Source: Tyto alba
Lineage: Eukaryota > Chordata > Aves > Strigiformes > Tytonidae
Direction of reading: 5' to 3'
DNA: 64,000 bases
NCBI RefSeq assembly: GCF_018691265.1
Contig: NW_024881282.1
Coordinates: 51,839,122-51,903,121, forward strand
Position 1 is the stretch's first letter; each line of letters opens with the position of its first letter. This document shows positions 37,151 through 49,483 of this stretch, one piece after another. Position numbers and translations under genes: made by a program. Below the pieces are notes generated by a model. That model did not search any database. It had not been told where the DNA came from and saw only the letters and a list, made by a program, of their open reading frames with translations.

Positions 37151-40055
37151 TTTTCATCTCAAATCTGTTTTCAGAGGTGAAATTATTTAGAGCCTTGTTT
37201 CCCAAGGTCCTTCACTGAAAAGAGCAACAGCTTTGCCAAGAGTGTTCTCCCTCTTGCATCCACATCAGGAGGAATTTAACATGCTGACAAAATCCAATAT
37301 GGTCTTTCCCTGCTGAGCCACAGCAAGTTTTCCAGGGGCTTTTCATGGAAGTTGGCACCGGTCCAACCCCAAGGGCATTTTTTTGAAAATGCATATTATG
37401 TAAAACATGAAAGTCACTCACCTTTGAGGAATCCAGCCCAGCCCAGCTTCCTCTCAGGCTGCTTTTTAGTGATGAACAAAGGTGAAGCCCAGATTTCTCT
37501 GCCCCACAATGAGTATTTCAGGGCCACATACCACTTCCAGTCCTGCTCAGGCTTGAAACTTGGAGCCGAACGTATCATTTGCACATGTCCTGAAACCATA
37601 ACAGATAAAAATCTGTCTGATACTGCATAGCAGAGGCACTACATCAGGGGGGCCTTGAAATCTCCCCAAAAGAAAAAGGAGAGTGTATTTACTCAGATTT
37701 CATGAACAGAAAAAGCATCAGCCCTTTTGCCTACTCCATCTAAACACACATCTCAACTTGGACCAGCCACTGGATGAATTGGCATCCCAGCTGCTTGACT
37801 GATCTTTCACAGCTCCCCTAGCAAAGAAGAGAGGCTAATGCTGCTTTTTTTCCTACTGTTGCAATTTACAACCCACTTAAATGCAAGAAATCACTTTCTG
37901 AGAACTCCTACACTTGGACTGGAGTGAGCACAGATTAAATAAAAAGGGGAATTTTCCTTGTATTGCAACTCATTTTTTTGTTCTGATTTTCTTTTTTATT
38001 CATCTACTTATTTCTTCTTTATATTTCCGTTCCCTTTCTTTCCTCTGTTATGTGTTTCTCCTCTGTCTTCCTCCCCACTTTGGTAGCAGTCCCTCTTTGA
38101 TAGATTTCCATGTTAAAGTTTCTTTCCTTAAGAACATCAGTGACCATGAAGTTCTCCTGGTCTAGATATGTATTTGGAGGGTAGGAAGGAACTGCTGCTG
38201 GTGCCTCATGGAACCTCAGGATTTCAGCATCCTTCTGCTTTGCTTGAGCAAGCTGTCGGAGAAGAAGAGGAGAGCCAGCAGCAGCTGAAGGGCAAGCAGT
38301 AGTGCTGATGTGCTCACGGCACACAGCTGGAGCTACACTGCAGTAGGATCAACACGGGAAGACTTCTTGGTGTGGTGTGCTACCTGAGGTGCTTTAAGGT
38401 TCTTCTTGTTGACATTTGCAATTCATCTAGCTTTATTTATTCTTATTGCTCATTTTGCCTCCAGTATGTTCTGATAAACAAGTGAAATGGCAGTGACAGA
38501 CAAACTTATGCACCTAAATTAAACACAGCTGATCTTCCCACATACATTCACACAAAGTAACTTTCCCACCTTGCCCAGGAAGCCTTAGAAACACAAATAA
38601 GTCTTGCTGAATCTGAGCAGTAGCAATCCAAGGGGAAAGAGAACAGCAAACTACTTGCAAATAAAACTTCTTTCTCCTATGTCTTGGGGAGGGAACTGTA
38701 GTGCCACAGATGACTTCTCACTGCACAGCACACTGGTTTTAAGATACTTGATGGTGGCAATGAACAAAAAGTGTAAGTACCCAACACTTAATTGGTATTC
38801 AGAGAAAAAAAAAAAAACAACTCTTTTCCCTGTGACTCTGTTCCCAGTGCAACACGGGTCAAGGAGAGGTTATTATACAACATAGGTGCATATCCATGTT
38901 AGTTATGCTACATTTTTTGATATCACATTTTGTTGTTACATCATATTATGTTACATTGTCTTACTTTATGTTATCTTCTGTAAGGGGAAACCAGCATTTC
39001 ACATTACATCCTGAGCCACTGTCTATATACAGTGAATATTTTTTTATTACTACATGGACATGTGCTAAATTAACAAGTAAAAAGTGCAATCAGGGCCAGG
39101 CCAGTTGTGTCATGCACTGTGAGCAATCAAAGCAGGGGACCACCCTGTAGTTTAAGATGCTAGGGCTCATCATCAACAATAATGAAGACAACAAGGAAAG
39201 GGAAAAGCAGACAGCTCAGATCTGCCAGGCTTTCAATCCTGTTTTTCACCTTGCAGCAAGAAATGGTAGTGCCTTTGCCCATCCTAGAAGGTGTCACAGC
39301 TTCTTTTTCCACCTGATGTCTTCCCAAGCACCTTGGTGCCCGTATTGCACAAGGACACAGGCAAGATGGGAAGCCCAATGGGGATGGGGCATCACTGCCC
39401 CTCGGGCCATGGCGCCCTGTCCTCCTTGCACAGCCCCCTCAGCATCAGCAAGGTGCTGCAAGTATTCTGGGATGCTTGTCAGCATGAGGAGAAGGAGATG
39501 CAGAGGAACAACAATACTACCTTTGTTTCAGGGCACGTGCAGCCAAATGGAGCACTGCAGACCCCAGCCTGTCCTAGGACTTCACCCTTACCTCCCACCC
39601 CTGTTGTTCCTGTGCAACCCCAAAACGAGCTCCAAGACCAGAATGCTGGGGGTGCCCAAGGTATTTGGCCCCTAGGATGCCACTTGAGATGTTAGGGCAG
39701 TGGATCACTGGTGTAGCCCATGGGTGTGAAATTTGCTGACACCCGCTCTCCTGCCAGCACACCACCCCTGTGCCAGGCCAGACCCTCCTCTTCTCCCCCT
39801 CGGCTGGCAGCAGTGAGGCCAAGCAGCCAGCAAAGCACAGCAGCGCAGCCTGCCATCAGCTTGCAGATGCAGCAGAGACTTTTCTTGTTTCAGTTTGCAC
39901 ACTTCACACCTCCAGAAATCTCCTTGGCTGTTGGTATAGACTTTTTTACAGCTCCAAAACCTCAAACTGCAACTGCTCTCAACCTATTGGCTTTAAAGGT
40001 TTGCCAGATCTCATATCAAAACCATGTGAAAGTGTTGAGCTTTGTCAGGTCCCTC
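37151..40055. other. Unassigned non-coding sequence
   Basis: No gene is supported. 38900-38990 is a TTACAT/TTATGTT-rich patch. 39290-39860 is GC-richer and carries overlapping frames of up to 172 codons on both strands without a recognisable domain. CpG is sparse there, so it is not a CpG island. Confidence 0.55.
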
Positions 40056-40080
40056 CAAACAAACAAACAAACAAAAACCA
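40056..40080. repeat. (AAAC)n microsatellite
   Basis: About five CAAA/AAAC units followed by AAAACC. Confidence 0.9.
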
Positions 40081-43039
40081 TAACCAAAACTTCTAACTCA
40101 CAACTGAACAGTTTCACCTGAAGTTAATAAATTTTATAGGGAAACTTGAAACCAGGTGACTTTTGCATGGATTCATACAAAAATATCTGTACAGCACCAA
40201 TTACTTGTAGATGTTTTGTAAAGCATGTCTTTATACTTTGGGTTTATCCACTGCTGAGTGAAGGGTATGTAAAATGAAAATGTACTACTAAGACTAGCTT
40301 TTTAAATATCTTTTTAGAAATTTAGCTAGTCATTATGGATTTTTGGAAAAGTAGGGTAAAGAAGAATGACGACAGCAAAGGAGGCAGCTGTCAGCTGTCT
40401 GGGGAGGAGTTGAAAAGCTGGGAAGAGCACTAATGAAAGTCGGGACATAGAGTGAAGGGCTAGACTTTACCAGAAGAAGACAAGGAAAGATGGAAAGCCA
40501 GGATGGTGCTCAACAGTATCCTTTTACAAAAGAAAAGCCAAAACTTTTCTGCATTGTACACAAAAGACAGGCTAGAAGATTTTCTTTCTGCACTTCCAAT
40601 GAAATCAGTGACTCCTTCATTCAATTGAAGGAAAACAAACAGCAGGATAAAGACTGTAAACGAAATGTTATCCTGGGGAACCATTATTCATGGCTTCACA
40701 CCCTGCTTTCCTTGGAAAACGTGACCAGAGGTTCAGTTTTTATTGAAACACCTCTGGAGCTGAAGGGCAGCATGGAGAGAGAAATCTTCTGATGGAACAA
40801 GAAGCGTTTTAGATGACAGCAGCTTCCTTCATTTTGACTGAGAGGCATCGTAGGGTGGTGCGGGCTTTCTTCTTGCTCAAGAAATACTTGTGGGTCCTGA
40901 AGTAGAGGGTATCCTGTGCAGCAGTGTACCATGGAGAAATCCTATTCAGAGACACGACTGAAATATTTTGGGCAAACGTCACCGAGGGTTTTACCATGTC
41001 TGCTCATTTGCCTGGGCTGACAATGTGTCTTTGGCATTGTGCCATGCACGCTGTTTTGTCTTGTTTTACCGGTCCTAAAACTCTCATTTTCATGAGAAAC
41101 TGCTGCAACAGGAGGGGGTGGAGACACGAGTGCACCCATGTGCAGCTGGTGAGGGCTGCTAGCGTGCCCCGTGGCTGTGCTCAAGCTGCCCTGCAGAGGG
41201 GCTGCTGTACAGCAAGGAGCGAGGTTGAAGGGAGTGGGAAGATATGATGCTGACGTGGAGACTTTGCTCTCAGAGTGGCAGAGCCAGAGCCTGGGTGCAG
41301 GGATTAGGACCCCGTCCCCACGAGGGATTACGTTGATGTCACCTGGTTGCACTGACCCAAAAAGCACCGTGCTGCTCTGTGCAATTCCTCCCATAGAGGC
41401 AACCCATGAGATTTCATCCCTGTGAGGATAGGGAGCAGTTTTACCTCAGCAGACACATCCGTGGATGTGCTTCTGAGGCCTGAGTGCTGTGGCGGGACCT
41501 CAGCTGCTCTTCCATGCCTTCCCAGCCAGATCCAGCCACCAGCTCCATTTGCCCGGGTGGCATCTGCTGTGCCGCAGGCCTGCTAGCCAGATGTCGGCTT
41601 TTAGGTGGTGTCTGGGAAAACAGCCATGTTCTGGCTTGTGTGCAGTTGAGGCATCAACACATCTTTGTACAGGCATGCACAGGGAGCGTTATTTTGCAGG
41701 AGATCTGTGCCCCGCCAGTTTGCTGTCCACCAGCAGCACTGTGCCAAGGCCCCTCTTTGCTTGGCCTCCAGGGAAAGGCAGGAGGCACGAGAAACTCAGA
41801 GGATGGACACAGAAATGCAGACTCTTTTTTAAGGCTTCATGGTGGCACTGGCTGGCAGAGACCGTGAGCAAAACATGGTGCTGGGCAAAGAGGCCTACAG
41901 GTGGTGTAAAGGCAAACCCCAAACGCCTGGCAGCTATGCAGACAGATTTTGGCAACGGTTTCCTGCATAAACTTGCATTTCAGACACATCCAGCAAATAG
42001 GAGAGCACAAAGGTGAGCACAGCTAACTCCTCCTAGGAGGGTGCAATTCTCACTGGAGACCTCATGCAGATGGACACTGATCTCTAGCCTCAGCCTCTCT
42101 GCCAGCACAGCCCATGCCACCACAAGCACAGTGTCTGCTGGGTCACTGCTGAGGAGCATCGGAAATGTTCTTGCACACATCTGTGCTGCAGGTGTAAAAA
42201 CCCTCTTCTGCTCTTCTGCTGCGGAGCAAAATCATCATGTGAATGCACAGGGTCTGGATCAGTACATGCCAGGCAAAGCCAGGCACCTCTGTCAGCCCTG
42301 TGCCCACACCAGAAGCCACCACCAAGGGCTAGGTTGGCTCTGAGACTCTGCCAGTGCTCTCAAGCATATCCAGGCTTGCTGGACATGGGGCTTGGGACAC
42401 CAACACCTGCACAGCAGCAGGCACCCATATGGTTTCCCTTTGGAGGCAGAGCATCTCCCTGTCTTGTGTGCAGCTGGTGTCCTGAACTCTTGTTGTTCAA
42501 CAGTTAAAACAGGCTTTTCACCCAACTACAAAAGCATGCACTCTGCTCCTGTCCCTCTGCTCTCTGCTTCTTCTCTTAACTCATACCTTGCAAGTTTAAA
42601 GTACTTCTTGTCCTCCTGAGCCCAGGTTTCTCACCCTTTATATTTACTCTCCTTGCAGAGGACATGAGGAAAACATGTCTCACCTGTGTTCTGCCTGTCT
42701 TGCTGTGCCCATGTCTCCTTTGGAAGGGCAGCCATCATGGTCTAACTACCCTCTATCAGCCCTGCTCAGGGGGATGTATACGCCATCCTGACAACGTACA
42801 ATCAATGCAGCCTGCACCAAGGCACGGCAAAGCAGCTCCACCACCTCAGCCTCCATGCAAGTGTTGTGCAGACAGGGAGATTTCCCAAATCATCATGGCC
42901 AGCTTTGATATTGTCTTTTCACTGTCCTCCTGCACAAGCACCATCCATAGGCATTTGGGAATTGCAGTAATGAGACTCATTTTGGAGGTAACCTGTTAAG
43001 TCTTTATACGGTTCAGCTGTTCCAAAAATAGCAGCTTTC
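40081..43039. other. Unassigned non-coding sequence
   Basis: GC-rich from about 41100 to 42930, which yields the longest frames of the window (up to 175 codons at 41489-42016). They are Cys/Trp/His/Pro-rich and overlapped by frames on the other strand, typical of chance frames in GC-rich avian DNA. No gene is recognised. Confidence 0.55.
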
Positions 43040-43480
43040 TAGAATAAGCTGCTGCCTGAGCATGATTGGCCATATCTGAGCCCTTCTAATTTATTAGCGC
43101 TGAGCCGATTATGCACTGAAGGATGTGCATTAGCCACACAAACCAGCATTCAAACTCACTGATTTCCACACTGAAATGTTGAAGCTGTATGATCTCTAAT
43201 TGATGAGTGGGAGTTTGTGAAGAATGTCAAGTGTTACCTTTGTTTTAATGTGAGTCACTATCAATGTTGGCAAGCATAATAAAAGCAGAGGAATGCATTA
43301 GGCACCAAATATTGTACTTCTTGCAGTAAAAGATACTAATCGCGGCCATTGAGATGTTATGCCGCCTGTGCAGACGTCCTGGCAATTTGATCACTTTACT
43401 GCTAAGTACTGTATCTCAAAGCTTGGCATGTCTATGTATGTCTCACTTGGTCATGCATTCTGCAGGGCAATATTTAGTAT
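43040..43480. other. Candidate developmental enhancer or conserved non-coding element
   Basis: A repeat-free block with closely packed words resembling transcription-factor cores: ATGATTGGCC, TCTAATTTATTAGCGC, CCGATTATGCA, TGTGCATTAGCC, CTCTAATTGATGAG, GTGAGTCAC (AP-1/MAF-like) and TACTAATCGCGGCC. It retains several CpGs (AGCGC, GCCGATT, ATCGCGGCC, GCCGCC, GACGTCC) in an otherwise CpG-poor neighbourhood, which can reflect constraint or hypomethylation. No coding frame is evident. The texture is that of a deeply conserved vertebrate enhancer; this is inference until aligned. Confidence 0.33.
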
Positions 43481-43895
43481 TACAAGTAATAGAATCACAC
43501 TGAGTTTTCCACTTCTGGATGAGAATAGAAAAAGCCATACACGTACTTGTTGAAGTATCTATATGTTCAGAGGTACTTACCTCCCCCATCACTACAGTGA
43601 GCAAAACTGTCGTGGTTTCCTTGGTACAACAGAACGTCATTCAGGGGACTGACTTCCCTAAAATATGTTACAAAGCTGAATTATGAGCCCTTTTCTACAA
43701 CAATGTTGTATCCTATGGTGTAACTGGATTGGTGGTCTCTGTGTGGACAAGCTGGGGGGATACATAGGGCTTATGCCAGTCTCTCACCTGTGTCTGATGT
43801 GATTCCTGCCATGCACAGCTGAACTGGCAAAACTCCTGGGCTCATTAGCTGTCCTGATGACTGGGCAGACTAAATCCACATAACCACAAACAGCA

Positions 43896-43933
43896 TTTCC
43901 TTTTCTTTTTTTCTTTTTTTTTTTTTTTTTTCT
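43896..43933. repeat. T-rich homopolymer tract
   Basis: TTTCCTTTTC followed by long T-runs, the last about 20 T. No retrocopy body is recognisable next to it. Confidence 0.9.
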
Positions 43934-44509
43934 CTACAAGCTGGAATTGTCAGATCCCCACTGATTCCTGCAGGAAACTTAGATAATAGACTCCTTTGCA
44001 AATCCTGCTTACAATGAATGTTCTTCTGCCAGGAAACCTGACCCAATTGTCTCCCTCTGAATAGTCAGTGCTCATGCAAAAGGACTAATCAGTGATTCTG
44101 TGGGTGTTTTCCACCAAGTGTCAAAAGTCTTGAGCAGCTGATTGAGTAGGTTCAGTCTGTAATAAATGCTTTGCTCACCAATGGAGAGTCTAATAAGTAA
44201 TAAAACACTGAACATAAATCCTCTTCAGCCAGAACGTCAATATTTAAGAGTATCAATGTTTAATGCTGTCATTTTAAATTTCATTGTATGCATTGATTTA
44301 TTTCAGCATGCAGGAACAAAATCAGAAACTAATTTAGCTAGTGAGTTCAGTTAAGCTTTTCTTTTAAAAAGGCAATGGAAATAAGTTAAAGGAGGTCTGA
44401 TGCTTTAAAACCGTTCATTTTCAAAGGAAGAGGAAGTTGTGCTCAGGAGAAGAGGTGTTTTGATCAAATCATAGTCAGCTGTCAGGGGCATTTAGGGACA
44501 CACGAAAGA

Positions 44510-44532
44510 TTTTTTTTTTTTTTTTTTTTTTT
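44510..44532. repeat. Poly(T) tract
   Basis: About 23 consecutive T. On the minus strand it would be a poly(A) tail, but the adjoining sequence resembles no transcript I know and has no flanking direct repeat. Confidence 0.92.
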
Positions 44533-46357
44533 GACATAAGCTACAAAGATTTAACATGAATGAATGAGTTGATTAAAATCCCCACGCTCTCTTTGCAGAC
44601 ACTGGTGCTGAGTTGCCAGTACAGTGATAGTAGTTAATCCCCAGTTACATCTATTTTAAAAGTCAATTTTAAACATATGTTCAGTGCTGATATATTTCTC
44701 CGTAGGTGGCTTTCTTTTAGCACAGTCTGTAGTTTACAGTATTTCAGCCAATTTCCCTCTGGGATATCAGTTTTTAAGCTTCTTGTCTTGGTTGGGAAAT
44801 TAAAAACTTCTTAGATGAACAGGCTGACATTCAGAAATCATGTCTAGATCATTTTTAGTATAATACAAGCCTACATGAAAGCAGGAGCTAGACAAGGAAA
44901 GACCAGGTGCAGCTTCATCCTACCTTGTTATAAATGCCAGTAAAAAATTACCAAAGAATTCTGTCCTTTAACTACATACCAGAAGTCACATTTTTTGCAG
45001 ATCTGAATCCGTTTGTAGTAGTATATCTCTTTCTGGAGACAGGTAGCACCTACTTGGGGAAGAATGGGATCTAGCCGCCAGCTGCTCTTTGACCGTCCCC
45101 TCCCCATCTTCTCTTCTTTCCCTGCACCCAAAGCCCAGATGTTTTGGCATTTGTTTGAGGGTAGGAAGGGGCAGGTCCTGACCATACCTCAAGTACAAAG
45201 TCTTTTAAGTATGGTTGGAGTAGGGGACCAATACGGTAGTTTGGGAGCAGCCTGAGCTGGCTGGAGGCTGAGAGATGGCAAGGAGCTCTCCCCCTGGCTT
45301 CAAGTGCTGAGTTTGCCAAGGCCAAAGAGGGTGATGATTACCGAATTACAGAACAGTCTGGAGGAGTCTAGTGGGCTGAAAGTAGGACATATGTGCCCAT
45401 GAAAGGGGGAAAAAATGTGAAGAGGGGTAATACTGAAACCCATGGGGAGAGCATTCCTTGAGAACCAACGGCCTCATGGAGTCTGCTGGGGAATGAGAGC
45501 TGCAGACACCCCACAGCAGGTAAATATTTTGAGCCTCTTTTTTCTGGCAATTAGCCCAGACAGCAATAAACAGAGCATTAAGCAAGTTCTTGAGTATAAA
45601 TTCTGGATATCCTTAAAGATAGAGATATGAAGACCATGCATTTATCTGAGCATTGCTTAAGCAATCTCTTGCCAAGGCAGCTCAGCACCCAGCCCAACTA
45701 AGACGTGAACAACTGTTGCCTAAAATAAACCTACCACCCATTTTCTATGGGCGGTACGGTTTCTACCACGCCTCTTCATTTTTACACTTTGACTGTTTGT
45801 GTTTTACCCAGCACAATAGTTTTAGGCTGCTGACATCTTTTCAATTAGGTTTTCACATACATTATACTTTCCTAAGCAGGAAAAGCGTGATTTAAGCTCC
45901 TATACATACAAAGTAAACAAAATTGTAAAGAGGGAATAAATAAGATTTCAATTGCAGATGATGAATCATGAACGATACATGTTGTCAACTGTGCTCTTCA
46001 AGAAAGCCATCACAGAGGCTGTCCCAATGTATTTACAAGTGAATGTATCCCAAAGCAGTAAACAGTTTTCCCATTAAAACACATTCATAATAAATAGAAG
46101 CCCTGTGCATAAATGCTTTTCTTCACTACCATTATTCTCCCTTGAAGAAACAGGAATTGTAATTTATATGACCCACACCAAGATAGGGACACAAAGCTGG
46201 ATAACTTTTAGGTCTCACTCAGATATTTTGAGGGTTTCTATTTTCCATTTCCATGCATGAAATGATGTTATGGTCCATAACTAGTGGTGGCTCCAGCCTC
46301 TGGTGTCTAGGACAACTTTAGAAGAAAATGTTGCTTAAATACTCAAATTCCTCTGTC

Positions 46358-46400
46358 TTTTTTTTTTTTTTTTTTAATTTTATTTTAAATTTTAAATAAA
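46358..46400. repeat. Poly(T) and AT-rich tract
   Basis: About 18 T followed by AATTTTATTTTAAATTTTAAATAAAG. Low complexity. Confidence 0.9.
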
Positions 46401-46595
46401 GTCAGATGAAGATAAAATATAAATGAAGTAGAAATGCTGGTGAGCCTATTTTTATCATAAAGCTAAAGAGAGAGGAAAGTACATTTTACTGGGTACGGCC
46501 CTGGAGTTGGGGTCAGTGCACTTGCCCTGCAAAGGACGTGCAGTGCTTGTGATCATGAGCAAATCTTTCCCTGCTTGCTATGGTTTCTCTGCCAG

Positions 46596-49450
46596 CATTG
46601 CTCTGTCTTGTCTATTTATTCTTTAAGTCTCCTGGAGTTGGGGCTCTTTCTTGTTACTTGCTTGTACACGGTGGGATATTGTTAAGCACCAGTAAGTGCC
46701 TATACTTTTGTCTGAGCTCAGCATTGGATTTCTGCTTCATGTCAAGGTATAAGTTTGGCATCAAAATTAAAATTTAGGCTTTGTTTATCTTAAAGTTCAG
46801 TTCTCCTCCCTACCCACCCCTCTGTTTTCAACAGGAAAAAGAGGCATATTACTAAAGCTTCTCTAAACTGTATTTGTTCTTAGGTCTGCCAACAATTTTG
46901 TATGTGATCCTGGAGCTCCTTCCTGGTGTCGAGGGAGGGATGTGGACCCTACTGAAGGAGTTTACTGGGACACAATGAGGGACTCGTGTGGGTGCTGTAT
47001 GCACTGCTCTTTTGTTGTCCCTCCTACAGATCAAGTCAGTGAAGACAGATCTCAATGAATTGTTGTAGAACACCTTTTACCAATGAAACTGTTATCATTA
47101 ATGGAATCCAAGTTATTACTATTAATAGCAGCACCTATTCAGGCAGCACGCTCAATTGTTACCCTCCCTCTCGTGGATGACACCCCCACGTGCAACTGCA
47201 TGGCTGGGGCACAAGTGGGGAGGCACCAGACCCAGCACTTTACTCTGGAGCAGGGGATCATCCTGATGTGCTACAGCTCTGGGTGGGTGTTTGAGCAACC
47301 CCTCCAGAGCTGCCTACTCGCATCAGCTATATATACAATCTTTGCCTGCACGTATCTGGAGGTGGCCTGAGCCACGCAGACAGCGCGTGGGGTGGCCTTG
47401 GGGCCTTGGACACTCTCAGGTGACTCTGGGTGTCCCAAGTTTCTCAGGTCTTGCAGATTCAGCAGGACTATGAATGTCCAGGGCTTTCACACCCTCCTCA
47501 TCCCATGTTTCCTCCCTTGACCTTGCTGTTTTTTGGCGGCTCTTTCCCCATCCATACCCACAGTTACCTACAGGTCCCCCCTCACGCAAGCCCACACAGA
47601 AGAGATGTTTAGTCTGCTTTATATCTCAGCACTTTCGCAGTTCATACAGCTGTTCAAAACTCTGAGGACTTCTAAAATGAAGTGACACGCATTTTATTTG
47701 AAGAAACATTTCTCATTATAACTCCTTTTTTAGAAGTAGAACATGTCCTGAGGTGGAATTTATAACATATTCATGATGGTATCGTAGCTTTTACATTGTC
47801 TAGGGAGTGAAAGTCTGCCTACAATGGAAAGAAGGAGAGAAAAGAGGAACTCTTTTGCTCTAGGAAACAAATAAAAGAAATATTATGATTTTTCCAGTCC
47901 CTTTCAAAAACTATGGAATGAAATTTTATATGCAACAGAGAATATGTTGAGTATTTGCAAAAAAGATTGTATATACTTTGCTTAGTCACTTGTAATAAAT
48001 GTTACCAAATGCGTTCATAAGGATGTACTTTTTTTTTTTTAATATATATTTTTTCCATTTAGTTTTCTTTTACCTTCAATGCATCCAGTTTCTAAGTACC
48101 CTGGCAACAAGAGCCCTGGAAAAGTGTTCTCTGTGTAAATCAAAGGTATTTGATTATAGTGACAAACTTACCAGTTTATTGCCTGTTAGTTATTTTTGAG
48201 CTTCCTTGGGGTGTAGCTTTGGTTTATCTGCCCTTGCCCATTCCTTCCCTGTTTTGCACTCTTGGGCTGCTCATGCGAGGCCCGGCTGCTCTGGGAAGGG
48301 AATTCTTCTGAATACATTGGGTTTGTTTAAGAAACTACCAAGGCAACCAACACATATCTTTCCTGAAGGACAGGTGGAACTGCAGAGCTGTAGAAATATG
48401 AAAGCTTCATGTATGGAGCCAGTGCCAGCAACGCACACGCTCACCGCTCAACCGTTTGTGCTAGGAAGAGAAGAAGCCTGTGCTGTCCTAATGCCGCAGT
48501 GAAGGACCTCCCCAGCACCAGTTAGTCTTCTGCTTTCCTCTCTGCTTTTTTATTCCCCTGCACTGGCCCTTCTCGGAGCATCCTGCATCCACAGCCACAC
48601 AGGGAAGCAAAAAAGGGATGGGAAAAAAGTATTTCAGTCAGCCATCCTGACTCTTGCATTTCACTGGAGGCTTGTTCTTCCAAAATGAGGCATGACTGTA
48701 TCACACAGTAGTGATTATCCAAAGAACAGAAAGAAATGGTAATTCTCATAGATAGACATTTTTTTGTAGTGGTGACTTCACAATGGGCATTTTTTTTTTT
48801 TTCCCCTTCCAAATCCAGTCATGTGGAAAAGAGATATTCATGGCTAACAGTTATGGGGAATTTATTTGTATCAGTTTAAATTAGGACATCATTAGTGACT
48901 TGAAAGTGTGACTCATATGGATGTCCAGGAACCATTGTCAGAGCAGAATACCATCATCTTCAAAAACACAGCGTTCAAAAATATACTTATCTTCGCTGGA
49001 CAATTTCCCTTAGGATTTCACATCTGACATTCTGAAGTATGAAAAAACTTTCTTCTAATTAATTGGAGAAAATAATTTATGAAACTATATATGTTTATAT
49101 AGAAAGTGAGGGTGTGTTACAATGGAAAGAAGAACAAGGCTACTCAGACTCTTCTAAGAGCTAGAACAGGACTATAAATTCAAGTGTGTGTTGAGTGGGA
49201 ACAAAAGTATTCACTAGCCTGACAAATTAGCAATAATTAGTGTATGGGGAACACAGCTGCAGAAGTCTTGGTTTTGCAAAACTCTTGCTTACTTGCTTAA
49301 GTTTAAGAGATAAAGACTATGTAAAGAAAATATATATAAGGAAAAAAACCCAGAAAACGTAAAGAAATTCTGCCAAGATGACTGGGATTACTCAGATGCT
49401 TATGAGGCTTTCCAATAGCATCATGGGTTGGGCTGAAGTACGCTACTCTT
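46596..49450. other. Unassigned non-coding sequence
   Basis: Starts with an isolated exon-like segment (46596-46691, see findings) that I do not call a gene. T-runs occur at about 48028-48038 and 48790-48802. No repeat family or RNA gene is recognised. Confidence 0.5.
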
Positions 49451-49483
49451 TTGCTTGAAGTTAAGCACATGCTTAAGTTCCTT
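49451..49483. repeat. Fragment of an ancient sauropsid hairpin repeat
   Basis: TTGCTTGAAGTTAAGCACATGCTTAAGTTCCTT matches a phrase I recognise from an old palindromic interspersed repeat common in birds, crocodilians and turtles (…CATGCTTGAAGTTAAGCACATGCTTAAGTGC…). Only one arm is clear; a weaker CTTGCTTAAGTTTAAG word lies at about 49293-49308. I cannot give the family name reliably. Confidence 0.5.

Larger units (their letters stand above)
43481..46595. other. Unassigned non-coding sequence
   Basis: Contains the T tracts at 43.9 and 44.5 kb and another at 46358-46375, followed by an AT-rich stretch to about 46400. No gene or repeat family is recognised. Minus frames around 44928-45325 overlap a plus frame and are not convincing. 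Confidence 0.55.

Noticed and set aside
39157..39695. Overlapping frames of 172 and 134 codons
   Set aside because: Two plus frames and two minus frames cover the same GC-rich stretch, which indicates composition rather than coding. No recognisable protein.
39290..39860. Possible CpG island
   Set aside because: GC is raised but CpG dinucleotides are sparse, and there is no downstream first-exon structure.
41984..42012. 29-nt microexon between TTGCATTTCAG and AAAGGTGAGC
   Set aside because: Very short, no partner exons, and splice-like pairs of this kind are expected by chance.
41489..42016. Longest open frame (175 codons, plus strand)
   Set aside because: It sits in GC-rich DNA, is overlapped by long frames on the same and opposite strands, is Cys/Trp/His/Pro-rich with no domain texture, and lacks exon or promoter signals.
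44510..44532. Minus-strand retrocopy tail
   Set aside because: Adjacent sequence matches no transcript I know and no target-site duplication was found.
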